A stretch of 64,000 nucleotides of DNA from JABWAJ01 sp038323375 (GTDB lineage Bacteria; Bacteroidota; Bacteroidia; Chitinophagales; Saprospiraceae): contig JBBQGV010000010.1 in the NCBI GenBank assembly GCA_038323375.1, forward strand, positions 1 through 64,000, read 5' to 3'. The position numbers and the translations under genes are program-made. This document shows, piece by piece, positions 1 to 9,328 of this stretch (position 1 is its first letter; every line of letters starts with the position of its first letter). The notes below the pieces were generated by a model. The model saw only the letters and a list, made by a program, of their open reading frames with translations, searched no databases and had not been told where the DNA came from.

Positions 1-137
1 TCAAATTATGCGGCCTGAAAAATAAAATTTTTGTGAAACATATTGCAACAATATCGGTTATAGATTTTAGTTTCAGAAAATAAAATTTTTAATCCGTTGT
101 TAATGAAAGGGATAAAAGACAGGAAAAATAACCGGAA
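1..137. other. AT-rich non-coding margin
   Basis: Window edge downstream of tilS. AT-rich, no open frame, no clear hairpin followed by a T-run. I see nothing that can be assigned. Confidence 0.5.
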
Positions 138-1475
138 TCAAACCTGCCGGATCCACTCTATTTTGGCACAGTGCGCTGTTTTTGATTGAATCCTGAAGCG
201 TTCGTCGGTGCGCAGGCCGGCTACCCAGCAAATGCGGCCATCAGCCGTTTCCAGCAACCAAACCGTGGATTTTTCAAAGCGGGAAAGCTTAAGGTTGCTG
301 AACAAATCCTGAATTTTTTGACTTTTACCTTGCATCCCCAAGGGGTGAAAAACATCGCCGGGTTTCCAATGCCGCAACTGCAACGGGTAATTAGTGGGTG
401 CCAGGTTGAGGTAAGTTGTGTTGTTATCCTTAACGAAGACATCGGGAGGTAAGATTGTTTTGAATTCGAATTTGCCGTCCGGAACGACTACTTCTTGTGT
501 ATCAGGGAAAATTAGAAGTATGGACTCAGATTCAGGGTTCGGCAGAGAATCGAGCAACAATAAGCCCCGATCCAGTAACAACCGGTGAGCGGGGGCATAA
601 AGCATCGCACCCGTACGTGCATTGCTTTGAAGAAGACGCGCTAAGGAAGCCGCGTGAAATCCATAAGGTTTGAGCCATTCATAAAGCAAAGTCGGGGCAG
701 CTTTTTCCTGACGCAGGCGTTCGATGTTGATTCGGAGCCTGCCAGCGGAATCCGTCTCTGTCAATTCCTTTTTCAAGTGCGCAACAGCCCATTCCATAAG
801 GTGTTCTGCCTCCTGCAGGCGCCGGATGTTGGCAACAGCTGTCTCCCGAAAGGAAGGGTTGATGGTTTCTAAGGCTGGAATGACGTGGTGGCGGATATGG
901 TTTCGGGCGTACTTGTCTTCAGTATTGGATTGATCCTCCCGGGAAGCAATAGCCCCGGTTTCTGCATAACTGCTGATGGCTTTTTTGTGGGCAAACAACA
1001 TAGGCCGGATGATCTTCTCCTGACGAATAGGGACACCGTGCAAACCATGTAAGCCACATCCCTTTGCAAAATTATACAACAGGGTTTCTACGGAATCATC
1101 GAGGTGGTGGGCGGTAGCTATGGCGTCGTAGTTGCCGGCAAGTCGCTGTTGTTCAAGCCATTCGTAGCGGAGTTGCCGAGCTGCCATTTGGATGGAAATG
1201 CCTCCTTCAGATGCCGTACGGAGGGTTTCAAAATGGGTCAGATGAAACGGTGCCTCCAGCTCCCCGGCAAGTTTTTCCACGAAAGTGGCGTCTGCTTCAG
1301 AAGCCGCGCCACGGAGCTGAAAATTGCAATGGGCAATACCCATAGCTACGCCGGATTCCCAGAACAGGTTAGCCATCACAACGGAATCTACCCCACCACT
1401 TACCGCCAGCAGGATGCGGTCTTTTTTCTGGAAAAGACCATTTTCCCGTACGAATTTTTGAAAATCCTGGAGCAT
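138..1475 (-). CDS. tilS: tRNA(Ile)-lysidine synthetase
   Basis: TilS uses ATP to attach lysine to C34 of the CAU-anticodon tRNA-Ile, converting it to an AUA reader; essential and cytoplasmic. The PP-loop motif SGGVDS lies at residues 26-31, with the HCNFQLRG and ATAHHLDDSVET segments typical of the N-terminal ATPase domain. A C-terminal TilS domain (LRHWKPGDVFHPLGMQGKSQ) completes a normal 445-residue protein. The frame is open upstream to 1610, but that extension is encoded by a repetitive inverted-repeat tract (1513-1607), so I start at the ATG at 1473-1475, giving MLQDFQKF. The gene stands alone, with a gap of about 150 bp to the next same-strand gene. Family assignment is secure. Confidence 0.95.
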   Translation of the reverse strand: MLQDFQKFVRENGLFQKKDRILLAVSGGVDSVVMANLFWESGVAMGIAHCNFQLRGAASEADATFVEKLAGELEAPFHLTHFETLRTASEGGISIQMAARQLRYEWLEQQRLAGNYDAIATAHHLDDSVETLLYNFAKGCGLHGLHGVPIRQEKIIRPMLFAHKKAISSYAETGAIASREDQSNTEDKYARNHIRHHVIPALETINPSFRETAVANIRRLQEAEHLMEWAVAHLKKELTETDSAGRLRINIERLRQEKAAPTLLYEWLKPYGFHAASLARLLQSNARTGAMLYAPAHRLLLDRGLLLLDSLPNPESESILLIFPDTQEVVVPDGKFEFKTILPPDVFVKDNNTTYLNLAPTNYPLQLRHWKPGDVFHPLGMQGKSQKIQDLFSNLKLSRFEKSTVWLLETADGRICWVAGLRTDERFRIQSKTAHCAKIEWIRQV

Positions 1476-1512
1476 GGGTTGTGTTAAGAGGCAAAGAGCA
1501 AGGGGCAAGAGG

Positions 1513-1607
1513 CAAAACGGGCAAATTGGCAAGAAGCAAGTTGGCAAATAATTCCTTTCAACCAGCTTGCTTCTTGCCAATTTGCCTTTTGCAAATTGCC
1601 CGTTTTT
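1513..1607. repeat. imperfect inverted repeat upstream of tilS
   Basis: The left arm around 1521-1543 (gcaaattggcaagaagcaag and on) is matched by the reverse complement of 1562-1585, with one substitution over about 24 bases and a loop of about 18. A second, shorter match (aaaacgggcaa against ttgcccgtttt at 1595-1605) extends the foldback. The text is low-complexity, built from gcaa/ggcaag words, and resembles the tracts at 23565-23661 and 58443-58533. It may be a REP-like intergenic repeat. It also creates a spurious N-terminal extension of tilS. Confidence 0.6.
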
Positions 1608-1625
1608 CAAACCTTCACTACTTCA

Positions 1626-2018
1626 TCAGTTCCCGCTAAGGATGACGATCAGCGTGTAAATCATTCCCGGAATGAACAACAAAAGCGTCAGCAAAAGCGA
1701 AATCCAGAATCGGGTAGTTGCAGCGCCTTCGTAGAGATACATAGCCAAAGGCGGCAACAGGATTGCCAGGATGACAAGCAACACGAGGTTATCGCTTGCA
1801 CCTTGCGCTTTTCCGTTTTTTATGGCGTTCCGGATTTGCTCCTTCACGGCTTTGCGCATTTCGCGCTTTTCTTTGCGGGTCAGCTCTTTTTCAGCAGGCG
1901 GCGCAACGTTGACCCCGGTTTCAACAGGCGCTGCATTGCGGTAAGGCGCCACTGCAAAAGCAGACTGAGCGAGCAACAATACGATGCCGCTCAACAAAAA
2001 GAGTCTAAAAGGCTTCAT
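1626..2018 (-). CDS. YqaE/Pmp3-family membrane protein with signal peptide
   Basis: 130 residues. An N-terminal signal peptide (ends near QSAFA, residue about 22) is followed by a charged linker rich in Lys/Glu (EKELTRKEKREMRKAVKEQI), then two adjacent transmembrane helices (residues about 78-97 and 104-126) with the LAILLPPLAMYL and WISLLLTLLLFIPGMIYTL pattern of the Pmp3/YqaE family. Family members are small membrane proteins tied to membrane potential and stress in yeast and plants; the bacterial role is poorly known. The extra signal peptide and charged linker make this longer than the usual 50-60 residues, a form common in Bacteroidota. It is transcribed in the same direction as tilS, about 150 bp upstream of it. 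Confidence 0.85.
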   Translation of the reverse strand: MKPFRLFLLSGIVLLLAQSAFAVAPYRNAAPVETGVNVAPPAEKELTRKEKREMRKAVKEQIRNAIKNGKAQGASDNLVLLVILAILLPPLAMYLYEGAATTRFWISLLLTLLLFIPGMIYTLIVILSGN

Positions 2019-2144
2019 AGGAAAGTATTTAGGTGAAATGAAAGTCGAAAATAGGAAATTGAATCCGTAATCTCCCCATTTTTTATTGCCACTAAGAAAA
2101 AAATTTTCCTGCGCGGGTGTGGCATTTTGCGAATTTTCCTTTCC

Positions 2145-2843
2145 CTACTTCCCTTTCTCAAACTTCGTAAGTTCCATTTTGCTGTCCAAAGCCCCTTTTT
2201 TGTCGTAGGATTCCTGGCGGATCATCCCTACGCCGTCTGCATACCAGACTGCGGTTTCTATCGCTTTGGTTCCCAACATTTTGGTCTCCGAAATATAGGT
2301 CATTTTGATGCAATCAAAGCTGCCAGCTGTTGTTTGGAGGGTTTCTTTAGCCACAACTTTACGATCGCGGATGGTCAAATTCATCGTAATCAGGGCAACA
2401 CCCCCTGTGCCTGCCTTGATTTGAGCGGTGGCGTCCGGCAGCGTCTGGCCGGGCGTCAGGTTGGAGGGCAATTGCAGGTCGTCGCCGGTCACACTCACTT
2501 CTAAGGTTGCAAAAGCACTCGCCCCCTGCGGACCAAGCATTGAAGTCATGTCCATGATCAATGTGTTGTCTTTGCAACGCATCCTGAATTGCCCTTCAAT
2601 GGGAGTCTTCCCTTTTTTGTCGGTTGTTTTTGTTTCGATCAGCGCTTCCAAAACGCCGTCGGTTGTATTTTCCACTTTGATGATCTTGTGCGCGGATAAG
2701 AGCTGGATCTCTCCTTTCTTGTCGTACGTGGTATACTCCATCGCAACACCGTTGTCGAAAGCAAAATAGCCTTGACATTTGTTTTGCGCTGTCAGGAAGG
2801 TGGAAAAACTGATTGCAAGCAGTAACGCCGGAAAAGATCTCAT
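2145..2843 (-). CDS. secreted DUF3108/TapB-like protein
   Basis: 232 residues with a signal peptide (MRSFPALLLAISFSTFLTAQ, cleavage near residue 18). The rest is a beta-rich domain containing AFDNGVAMEYTTYDKKGE near the start and AVWYADGVGMIRQESYDKKG near the end, as in DUF3108-like beta-barrel lipid-binding-fold proteins of Bacteroidota. Function unknown. The frame is open to 2966, but the ATG at 2841-2843 starts the signal peptide, and the upstream part would overlap the promoter region shared with the divergent trmN6. It is probably periplasmic or surface-exposed. The DUF assignment is by resemblance and moderately sure. Confidence 0.75.
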   Translation of the reverse strand: MRSFPALLLAISFSTFLTAQNKCQGYFAFDNGVAMEYTTYDKKGEIQLLSAHKIIKVENTTDGVLEALIETKTTDKKGKTPIEGQFRMRCKDNTLIMDMTSMLGPQGASAFATLEVSVTGDDLQLPSNLTPGQTLPDATAQIKAGTGGVALITMNLTIRDRKVVAKETLQTTAGSFDCIKMTYISETKMLGTKAIETAVWYADGVGMIRQESYDKKGALDSKMELTKFEKGK

Positions 2844-2980
2844 AAGGATGAAAGTTAATGATTGATTTGATGAATAACGCAACAAAGACAAAATAGCGTG
2901 TGTTAGACTTAATTTAGTGTCAAACATAACATACCTGACGGTTGTTTTGTAAAAGCAAAAGCACACAGGTGACCAACATC

Positions 2981-3706
2981 ATGGAAGTAAAAATTGCTAA
3001 ACCGTTCTATTTCAAACAATTTACTGTTCAGCAGGATCGCTGTGCCATGAAAATCGGCACGGACGGCGTCTTATTGGGCGCCTGGGCAGAAGTTAGCGGC
3101 GCGCAGCAGGTATTAGACATCGGTACCGGAAGCGGGGTCATCGCGCTTATGCTGGCACAACGCACGGAAACAGCACAAATACATGCAGTGGAAGTAGATG
3201 CAGATGCCTATCAGCAGGCTTTTGAAAATGTCGAAACCACTCCCTGGTCCGATCGGGTGCGTGTTTTTCATGCCCTGATTCAGGATTTTGCCCAAACTTC
3301 GGGCGGCCAATACGACCTCATTGTGAGCAACCCCCCGTTTTTTTCTGGTGGCACTTTTTCGGCCAGTCAGGACAGGAACAGCGTTCGGCACACCATAAAG
3401 CTGCCGCATGGCGATTTGTTGCAGGCTGTGCGCAAACTCCTGAGCGCAGAAGGCAGCTTTTGTGTCGTACTGCCGCTCATTGAGGGGCTACGCTTTTCAG
3501 AATTGGCGCAGAACTACCATCTTTTTTGTACGAAAATCACAGAGGTTCGTCCGAAAGCGGACAAGCCGGTAGAACGCCTGCTGATGCAGTTCCAACGCAA
3601 TCCACGCCCGTTGCTCAAAGACAGCTTGGTTGTTCAGCACGAGGAGCGCAACGACTGGACAGAAGCATACATAAAACTCACCGGAGAATTTTATTTGAAA
3701 ATGTGA
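2981..3706 (+). CDS. trmN6: tRNA1(Val) (adenine(37)-N6)-methyltransferase
   Basis: An SAM-dependent Rossmann methyltransferase of the YfiC/TrmN6 family, which makes m6A37 in tRNA-Val. The SAM-binding motif DIGTGSG is at residues 46-52 and the catalytic amino-methylase motif NPPF at 117-120. The N-terminal segment FKQFTVQQDRCAMKIGTDGVLLGAW is the family hallmark. Length 241 residues, as expected. The ATG at 2981 is preferred over the in-frame 2942 because homologous proteins start close to the FKQF segment. Divergent from the DUF3108-like gene with about 137 bp between them, which must hold both promoters. Confidence 0.93.
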   Translation: MEVKIAKPFYFKQFTVQQDRCAMKIGTDGVLLGAWAEVSGAQQVLDIGTGSGVIALMLAQRTETAQIHAVEVDADAYQQAFENVETTPWSDRVRVFHALIQDFAQTSGGQYDLIVSNPPFFSGGTFSASQDRNSVRHTIKLPHGDLLQAVRKLLSAEGSFCVVLPLIEGLRFSELAQNYHLFCTKITEVRPKADKPVERLLMQFQRNPRPLLKDSLVVQHEERNDWTEAYIKLTGEFYLKM

Positions 3707-3981
3707 GAAAACACCTTTATGCGCATTGTTCTATTGGTTCCTGTAAGTGCTGTGTTAAATTTTGCATCCCCCCTTGCGCCACCCCTTAAAAAAGCCTATA
3801 CTTGCAAAATTAATACCATTACTACCCACGATTCAGCCTAACTTGACTACCCTTCGGCTGAGTCATCTATTCATTGTTTTAGCGTAGAAATAGCCTGAAT
3901 CAATTGAGGCTTTTATGTCTTCAATTTAGCGTAGCCGGGCAACTACATGTCTATTATCTAACTTTTAATAAATAGTCAAAG
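3707..3981. other. intergenic region without a recognised gene
   Basis: AT-rich spacer between trmN6 and the broken propeller gene. It holds a short direct repeat (tttagcgtag near 3878 and again near 3927) and a TATACTTG box near 3798 that is one base off the TAnnTTTG promoter element. No coding potential seen. Confidence 0.4.
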
Positions 3982-4002
3982 ATGAAATCTATGTACTCAA
4001 TC

Positions 4003-4046
4003 CACCGCTCGCGCACCGCTCGCGCACCGCTCGCGCACCGCTCGCG
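4003..4046 (+). repeat. 11-bp tandem repeat, four copies
   Basis: Four perfect units of caccgctcgcg lie just after the likely start codon at 3982 of the broken propeller gene. Eleven is not a multiple of three, so each copy gained or lost changes the reading frame. With one copy fewer, the ATG at 3982 would be in frame with the hydrophobic signal-peptide-like stretch at 4092-4142. The unit matches the reverse complement of the end of the 58-bp repeats at 9110 and 9224 (gcgagcgg). Confidence 0.85.
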
Positions 4047-4089
4047 CCGGACTCTCTCTGGTGTGTCCTATTTTCCGGGCTTCGCCCGG
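4036..4089 (-). repeat. 58-bp double-hairpin repeat, copy 3 (reverse orientation)
   Basis: Read on the minus strand, the segment begins with a perfect hairpin (ccgggc, gaa, gcccgg; 4075-4089), continues aaaataggacaca and ends gcgcgagcgg. It aligns in order with the copies at 9110-9167 and 9224-9281, which have hairpin, ataatagaac, second hairpin, then gcgagcgggg. It sits between the probable start codon and the signal-peptide stretch of the broken gene, so it looks like an insertion. Confidence 0.6.
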
Positions 4090-7000
4090 CCGTTCTCTGC
4101 CTTGCGCTCCTGCTTTCCACCTGCTTTAACGCCATGAGCCAACCCGCTACCTACTACCGAATGGTACGCCAGCGACGGCCTGCCCGGTAGTGAACCAGAA
4201 CAGGTAGCCAGCGTGGCCGATATAAGCGGCAACCTCTATGTGGCGGGCGTGACGCTCAACGCCTACGAAAAGTACGACCTGCATTTGGCCAAATACGACG
4301 ACGACGGCGACCTTCTCTGGTCCGAAACCTTCAACCTGACCGATACGACCGGCAATGTAATCGTCGGACAAATGATCTTGGACAATGCCGGCAATCCAAT
4401 CATCGCTGGTTCGGTGTACAACGGCCCCACCAACCGCTACGACGCCCTCGCCCTCAAATTCAACAGCAGCGGCGTCTATCAGTGGCACAAACTGTACAAC
4501 GGTACCGGTAGCCACGACGATAGCGGTTACGACCTGTATTGCGATAGCGGCAACAATATCTACATCGCCGGGGGCACAACCGACAATACCGACTTCATGG
4601 ATTTCTTAGTCGTGGCCTACGAAAGCGACGGCGACCCGCTCTGGAGCCAAACCATTGACGGCTACGGCTATTTTGATGCAGCTGGCCATATCTACCGGCG
4701 TTCTTCCACCTTATTGGCGGTGGATGGCGTGGTGCAGCAAGACCTGAATACCTGGAAATTGGGACAACAATATATTACAATGAGTACCGGTGTGCTATCA
4801 GGAGGGCTGACAATCACTGGCAGTGTTGACCTCGATGAAATTCGGGATATTGTCAACGATTCGGATAACAACATTTATGTAACCGGGTATGTGGACAACG
4901 GTGCCACCAAGCGCGATATCGTCACCGTGAAACTCAACGAAGATTTCAGCCTGGCGTGGAGTCATACCTACAACGGAACCTCCAGCCTCGACGACGAGCC
5001 GCATGCCCTGATGGTGGACGAAGCCACGGGCAACGTCTATGTAGCAGGCTTCACCACCAAAACGGGCGAAGGCAAAAATATTGCCATTCTTAAATACAAC
5101 GCTTCGGGCACCCTGCAATGGGGCAACAGCCGCAACGGGCAGGTGGATGTGGACGACGAAGCTTTCGACGTGGCTATTGACACCTCCGGCCAAATCATTT
5201 TGGGCGGGTACATCACGGAAGAAGGCAACAAAGATTATTTTGTAGAAATCCTGAACAGTTCAGGCGTTTCGCAGTGGATAGAACGCTTCAACGGCGTTCA
5301 CAACCTCGACGACCGGGGCAAAAAACTCGTAGTGGAACTGTCGGGCCGCATTAGCCTGACCGGCAAAACGGGCAGCCCGGACGGGGAAATTTACACCACC
5401 GTGCGCTACACGCCCAAGAGCATCCTGATCCCACCGGATGACGAAGCGCCTTCTTCTGCGCTGTATTTCACAGAAAACCGGGGGCAGTTGTTGGATACGG
5501 AAGGGGATGCGGTGCCGGAGATTAAGTTTTACGGGGATCGGCAGTCGCCTGCCCTGTTTTTTCAGGAAGAAGGGTTTAGCTTGGTCACTGCCATCATGGA
5601 CGGCGACACGGCCACCAACGACACCCTGCACCGGGTGGATGTGCGGTTCCGCCAAAGTAAAGGCGCGGAGCGGATTTATGCGCTGGAGCCACGCACGGAT
5701 TTCCACAACTACTACCTCGGCCACATTCCCGAAGGCCGCGAAAAAGTGGGCTTGTACGACCGACTCATCCACACGGATGCGTTCACGGGCATAGACATTC
5801 AGTATTACAGCAACAACGCGGGCCGCAAATACTACTTTGTAGTGAAACCCGACGCTGACCCGGACGACATTAAACTGGTTTTTGACGGCCAAAGCAGCCT
5901 GTCGGTAAACGGCAGTGGAGACCTTGTGATTGGCACGGCGGCAGGCGACATCGTGTTGCCTGAACCGGAAGCGTTTTTGGTCAATTCCTCCGGTGTAGAA
6001 AGCAGCGTGGCCTGGACACCGGAATTTGAAGTGGACGGGGATACTGTGACAATTGGAACGGAGAGTTATGATGGGGCGAAGTGGCTGGTGATAAGGTTGA
6101 AGGAGGAAGTGACGGAAACGCCTGAGAATCTGGGGAATTTGGAGTGGTGTACTTATTACGGAGGGTTGCTTTTCGACAATGTAAGAAATTCTACCGTTGA
6201 TAATAATGGGAACTACTATGTAGTTGGTGGAACATCAAGCACGAATTTCCCCCAGCTAAATGGTCTTCATAGTTTTATGGGAGGACCAAGTGATGCTTTT
6301 TTAGTTGCCTTTGACATTAACCTGACACGGTTATTTGCTACCCTCATTGGAGGAACAGGCGAGGATATTGCTCATGGTGTCGCTTTTGGCGAAAATGGCA
6401 TTCATGTGGTCGGAGAAACAGAGGGAGCAGGTGCAAACGACGGGCCACTAAATATTAATAATTTTCCGCTTTCCAATAATGGAGTCATTGTATATGACGG
6501 ATCAAACAGATGTAATGGGTTTCCCTCATGTGTAGATGCATTTATTGCAAAATTTTCCACAAATGGAATTCGGCAGTTCGCCACTTTTTTTGGAAATGAC
6601 GGTAGTACTCCATTGGGAAGAGAAACTGCTTTCGCGATCGAAGCACATGCATCTGGCTTTTATGTGGCAGGAGGGTTGGGTGGTAACGTACCCGCCGTTA
6701 ATACAAATATGAGTCCTCTCTATGAAAGCTCAGTAGGAACTGCTTTTATCGCCAGCTTTAATGAAAATTTCAGCCAATTAATCTGGTGTTCAAGATTTAA
6801 GGCAGGAGTAATTTTTGATCTTGACACTGATGATGAGGGAAATATATTTATTGGCGGCAATGTTCGTTTAGACAGTGATTTACCGCTTGTATCAGAAACC
6901 TCAAACTCTTATCAATCTGCATTTAATGGCGGAATGCTCGATAGAGATGGTTTTATGGCTAAAATAAGTCCGGCTCCTCACGAATTACTTTGGTCAACCC

Positions 7001-8025
7001 ATTATGGAGGAAGTAATTCTGACGACTTGTTTGATATTAAAATTGATAATGATGGTAATTTGTTAATTGCAGGGAAAACCGCAAGTAGTGATCTCGATAT
7101 ATTTGAGCCTTCTTTGGACGATACTTTCGACGGAACATCTACGGATGGATTTATCGGCAAATTCAGCAACAGTGGCGAGCCTTTGTGGACAAGCTATTTG
7201 GGTGGAGCAAGTGGAAGTACATCAGTCAATTCTATCACTATAGACGATAATAACAACATCTATGCCGGGTTATTTTCAGGAGCAGAAGAATTGGATGTTT
7301 TAAATACAGGCGGGCTTTATGAGCAAGAGTTAACAGAAGATTTTCACCCTAACGATGCATACATTTTGGTACTTACAGAAAATGCAACCCCTTTGTAGTC
7401 AACATTTTTAGGATATTTTGGGAATGACGAAATAACCTCTCTGAAAATCAACTCTAATAAACTTTATTTTGCAGGAAATTGCAGTGTATCCCCGAATATT
7501 TCTCCGGGTATGAATCAGTTTCCGCTTATGCAATATTCTGTTAACCCGGGTAGTTATTTTTTACCATCGGTTAATAAACAATTTGAAGAAAATCCCACGG
7601 GGTTTATGGGCAGATTCGAAGTTGACTTTCCGACAGATACCCGAACAGTAGGAAACCTCCAGTTTGTTTTCGATGTTTACCCTAATCCTTCTAATAATTT
7701 GTTGTTTCTGAATTTCTATTATAAGAATGGAGGTTTTGGAAAACTCCATTCTTTGAATGGTAAATTAATAGAGCAATTTGTGGTGGAGCCAGGGTTTCAA
7801 AATATCCAGATACCTGTGAGCGATCTACCTTCTGGAATCTATTTTATCAGCATTACTACTTTTGATGGTGCAGTTGCAACACGAAAGGTAATCATCGATT
7901 AAAGTTTTTTTAGAAACACACAAGAACTTTCAATTCGTTATTAAATTTTCTTGATGAAAATTTTCATTACTTTTTCGGTTGGAGTTGTTTTTAAGCAGCT
8001 TCAACCGAAAAATAAAAACAATACC

Positions 8026-9045
8026 ATGAAAAATTTGATCTTCATATCCATCTGTTCGTTTTTTATTCTTATTTCCACTAACACAGACGCCCAAGAATTT
8101 CGGGGTGGAGATATAAGTTATGAACACCTGCCCGGGACTAGCAATTTCATAATAAGCTTCGATCTTTATTTTAAAGACACTGTTACGCCCAATCAATATG
8201 AATTCATATCCACCAGTTTTAGCGATGGTCTCCCTCCTGATACCTTGCAGGTTAGCGAAATTTTAGATTTGGGAAACAATATAAAACTTTATCGCTACCA
8301 AAAAGAACATCCCTTTATCGCACCTGGTATTTGTATTGTTACTATAAATAATGAGTTTTTCCTGAATGACATTGTCAATTTAAGCGAACCCATTAACTTT
8401 ATTGTATATTCAATTATTGTTCTCGATTATTTTGTCATGAATAGTAATAATCATTATGCCAATTTTGAAAACTTTCAAACGGATTATACAATCGAAAATG
8501 GAATATTTCGCCACCAATTGATTTCTAATGATGTACAAGGCCCGGTAACTTTTCAGTATGAGCGGAATTTCACTCAAAATTTCGATATATACAGTTTACC
8601 TGAGGCTACAAATTCCATCAGTCTCGACTTTTACACCGGGGAGTTTATTTGGAAGAAACCAGTTCAGGCAGGCAAGTATCTCCTGGCTTTTGAGTTGATT
8701 GAGCAACAAGGTATCAGTCATCGCCAGCGGTTTATGATCGTCGAAATTAAAGAGAGTGATCTGACAACCAGCTCACAAGATAGCAACTACGAAGCGTTTA
8801 AGGTTTCTGTCGCCCCCAACCCCGCCTCCGACCTCCTCCTCCTCCAGCTCGGCGGCTTCCACGAGCCGGTTTCGGTTCGGGTATTCAACGCGCTTGGGCA
8901 GGAAATATACGAAACGCAGGTAGCCGCAAGCCCGCAGGTCGAAACCCTGCGCATCCCGGTAGCTACCTGGCCGACAGGGGTATATAGCGTGCAAATACAA
9001 TCGGGAGGGAAGGTACTGACGCGGCAGGTGGCGGTGCAGCGGTGA
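8026..9045 (+). CDS. secreted protein with C-terminal T9SS sorting domain
   Basis: 339 residues. A signal peptide (MKNLIFISICSFFILISTNTDA) is followed by a body of about 240 residues with no family I recognise (begins FRGGDISYEHLPGTSN; contains FTQNFDIYSLPE), then a type A sorting domain from about residue 262 (SVAPNPASDLLLLQLGG to the end VLTRQVAVQR) that directs export and anchoring by T9SS. The opening, GGDISYE, resembles some Bacteroidota surface proteins with gliding-motility-like C-termini. The body is AT-rich while the sorting domain is distinctly GC-rich, with the switch near 8810. That domain is nearly the same as the one in the next gene. The ATG at 8026 starts the signal peptide; the frame is open from 7951. 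Confidence 0.8.
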   Translation: MKNLIFISICSFFILISTNTDAQEFRGGDISYEHLPGTSNFIISFDLYFKDTVTPNQYEFISTSFSDGLPPDTLQVSEILDLGNNIKLYRYQKEHPFIAPGICIVTINNEFFLNDIVNLSEPINFIVYSIIVLDYFVMNSNNHYANFENFQTDYTIENGIFRHQLISNDVQGPVTFQYERNFTQNFDIYSLPEATNSISLDFYTGEFIWKKPVQAGKYLLAFELIEQQGISHRQRFMIVEIKESDLTTSSQDSNYEAFKVSVAPNPASDLLLLQLGGFHEPVSVRVFNALGQEIYETQVAASPQVETLRIPVATWPTGVYSVQIQSGGKVLTRQVAVQR

Positions 9046-9051
9046 GGGGGT

Positions 9052-9084
9052 AGTGAGGGTTTGACTTCAAGTCAAGCCCTCACT
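9052..9084 (+). terminator. hairpin after the gene at 8026, copy 1
   Basis: Arms agtgagggtttgactt (9052-9067) and aagtcaagccctcact (9069-9084) pair over 16 positions with one wobble. There is no T-run, so this is only a possible terminator. The same hairpin occurs after the next gene (10776-10808). Confidence 0.55.
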
Positions 9085-9109
9085 TAACAGCCAGGCTTGG
9101 TTTTGAACT

Positions 9110-9167
9110 CCGGGCTGGAAACCCGGATAATAGAACGCACGGAGCGGAGCCGCCGTGCGAGCGGGGC
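9110..9167 (+). repeat. 58-bp double-hairpin repeat, copy 1
   Basis: Hairpin ccggg...cccgg (9110-9125), linker ataatagaac, a second hairpin gcacggagcgg / ccgccgtgc, and the tail gcgagcgggg. The copy at 9224-9281 has the same length and layout. Confidence 0.75.
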
Positions 9168-9223
9168 GTTCACAATTTTGGAAATTCAAAAATTTAGAAA
9201 ATTTGGATGAGGACAGATGGAAA

Positions 9224-9281
9224 ACCGGGTAAAACCCGGCAGAATAGAACACGCGAGGCGGAGCCTCAGCGCGAGCGGGGC
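9224..9281 (+). repeat. 58-bp double-hairpin repeat, copy 2
   Basis: Hairpin accggg...cccgg, linker cagaatagaac, a second hairpin cgcgaggc, gga, gcctcagcgcg, and tail gcgagcgggg. The second stem differs in sequence from copy 1 on both arms, yet still pairs. Confidence 0.75.
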
Positions 9282-9328
9282 AGCATTGAATACTTCTCCT
9301 TCTTATCATTCCTAAAAATTGGCTTACC

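Larger units (their letters stand above)
3982..7902 (+). pseudogene. disrupted SBBP/DUF7948 beta-propeller protein with T9SS sorting domain
   Basis: A large secreted protein, about 1,280 residues if intact. From 4138 the frame reads through SBBP-like propeller repeats (ISGNLYVAG, DSGNNIYIAGG, ATGNVYVAG), a DUF7948 domain starting with TENRGQ near 5470, more SBBP repeats to about 7480, and a sorting domain (VYPNPSNNLLFL to the end at 7902). Two lesions are visible. First, the signal-peptide-like stretch VLCLALLLSTCFNAMSQ (4092-4142) lies in a different frame from the body, so a frameshift sits near 4140-4165, and the likely ATG at 3982 is separated from it by a repeat. Second, an in-frame TAG at 7396-7398 splits the body from the last 168 codons, which stay open and coding-like. 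Sister repeats have Trp there (LLWST, PLWTS), suggesting TGG to TAG. Base composition shifts from GC-rich to AT-rich near 6150. Confidence 0.8.

Noticed and set aside
4003..4046. CRISPR-like tandem repeat
   Set aside because: Units are 11 bp with no spacers and no cas genes nearby; it is a simple tandem repeat.
5260..5892. 210-codon minus-strand frame in the propeller pseudogene
   Set aside because: Mirror of the GC-rich repeat coding sequence; composition typical of a shadow frame.
7396..7398. Genome-wide TAG recoding as explanation for the in-frame stop
   Set aside because: TAG ends other intact genes here (nuclease at 19277, porin-family gene at 48647, sbcC at 53742), so it is used as a normal stop; a point mutation is simpler.
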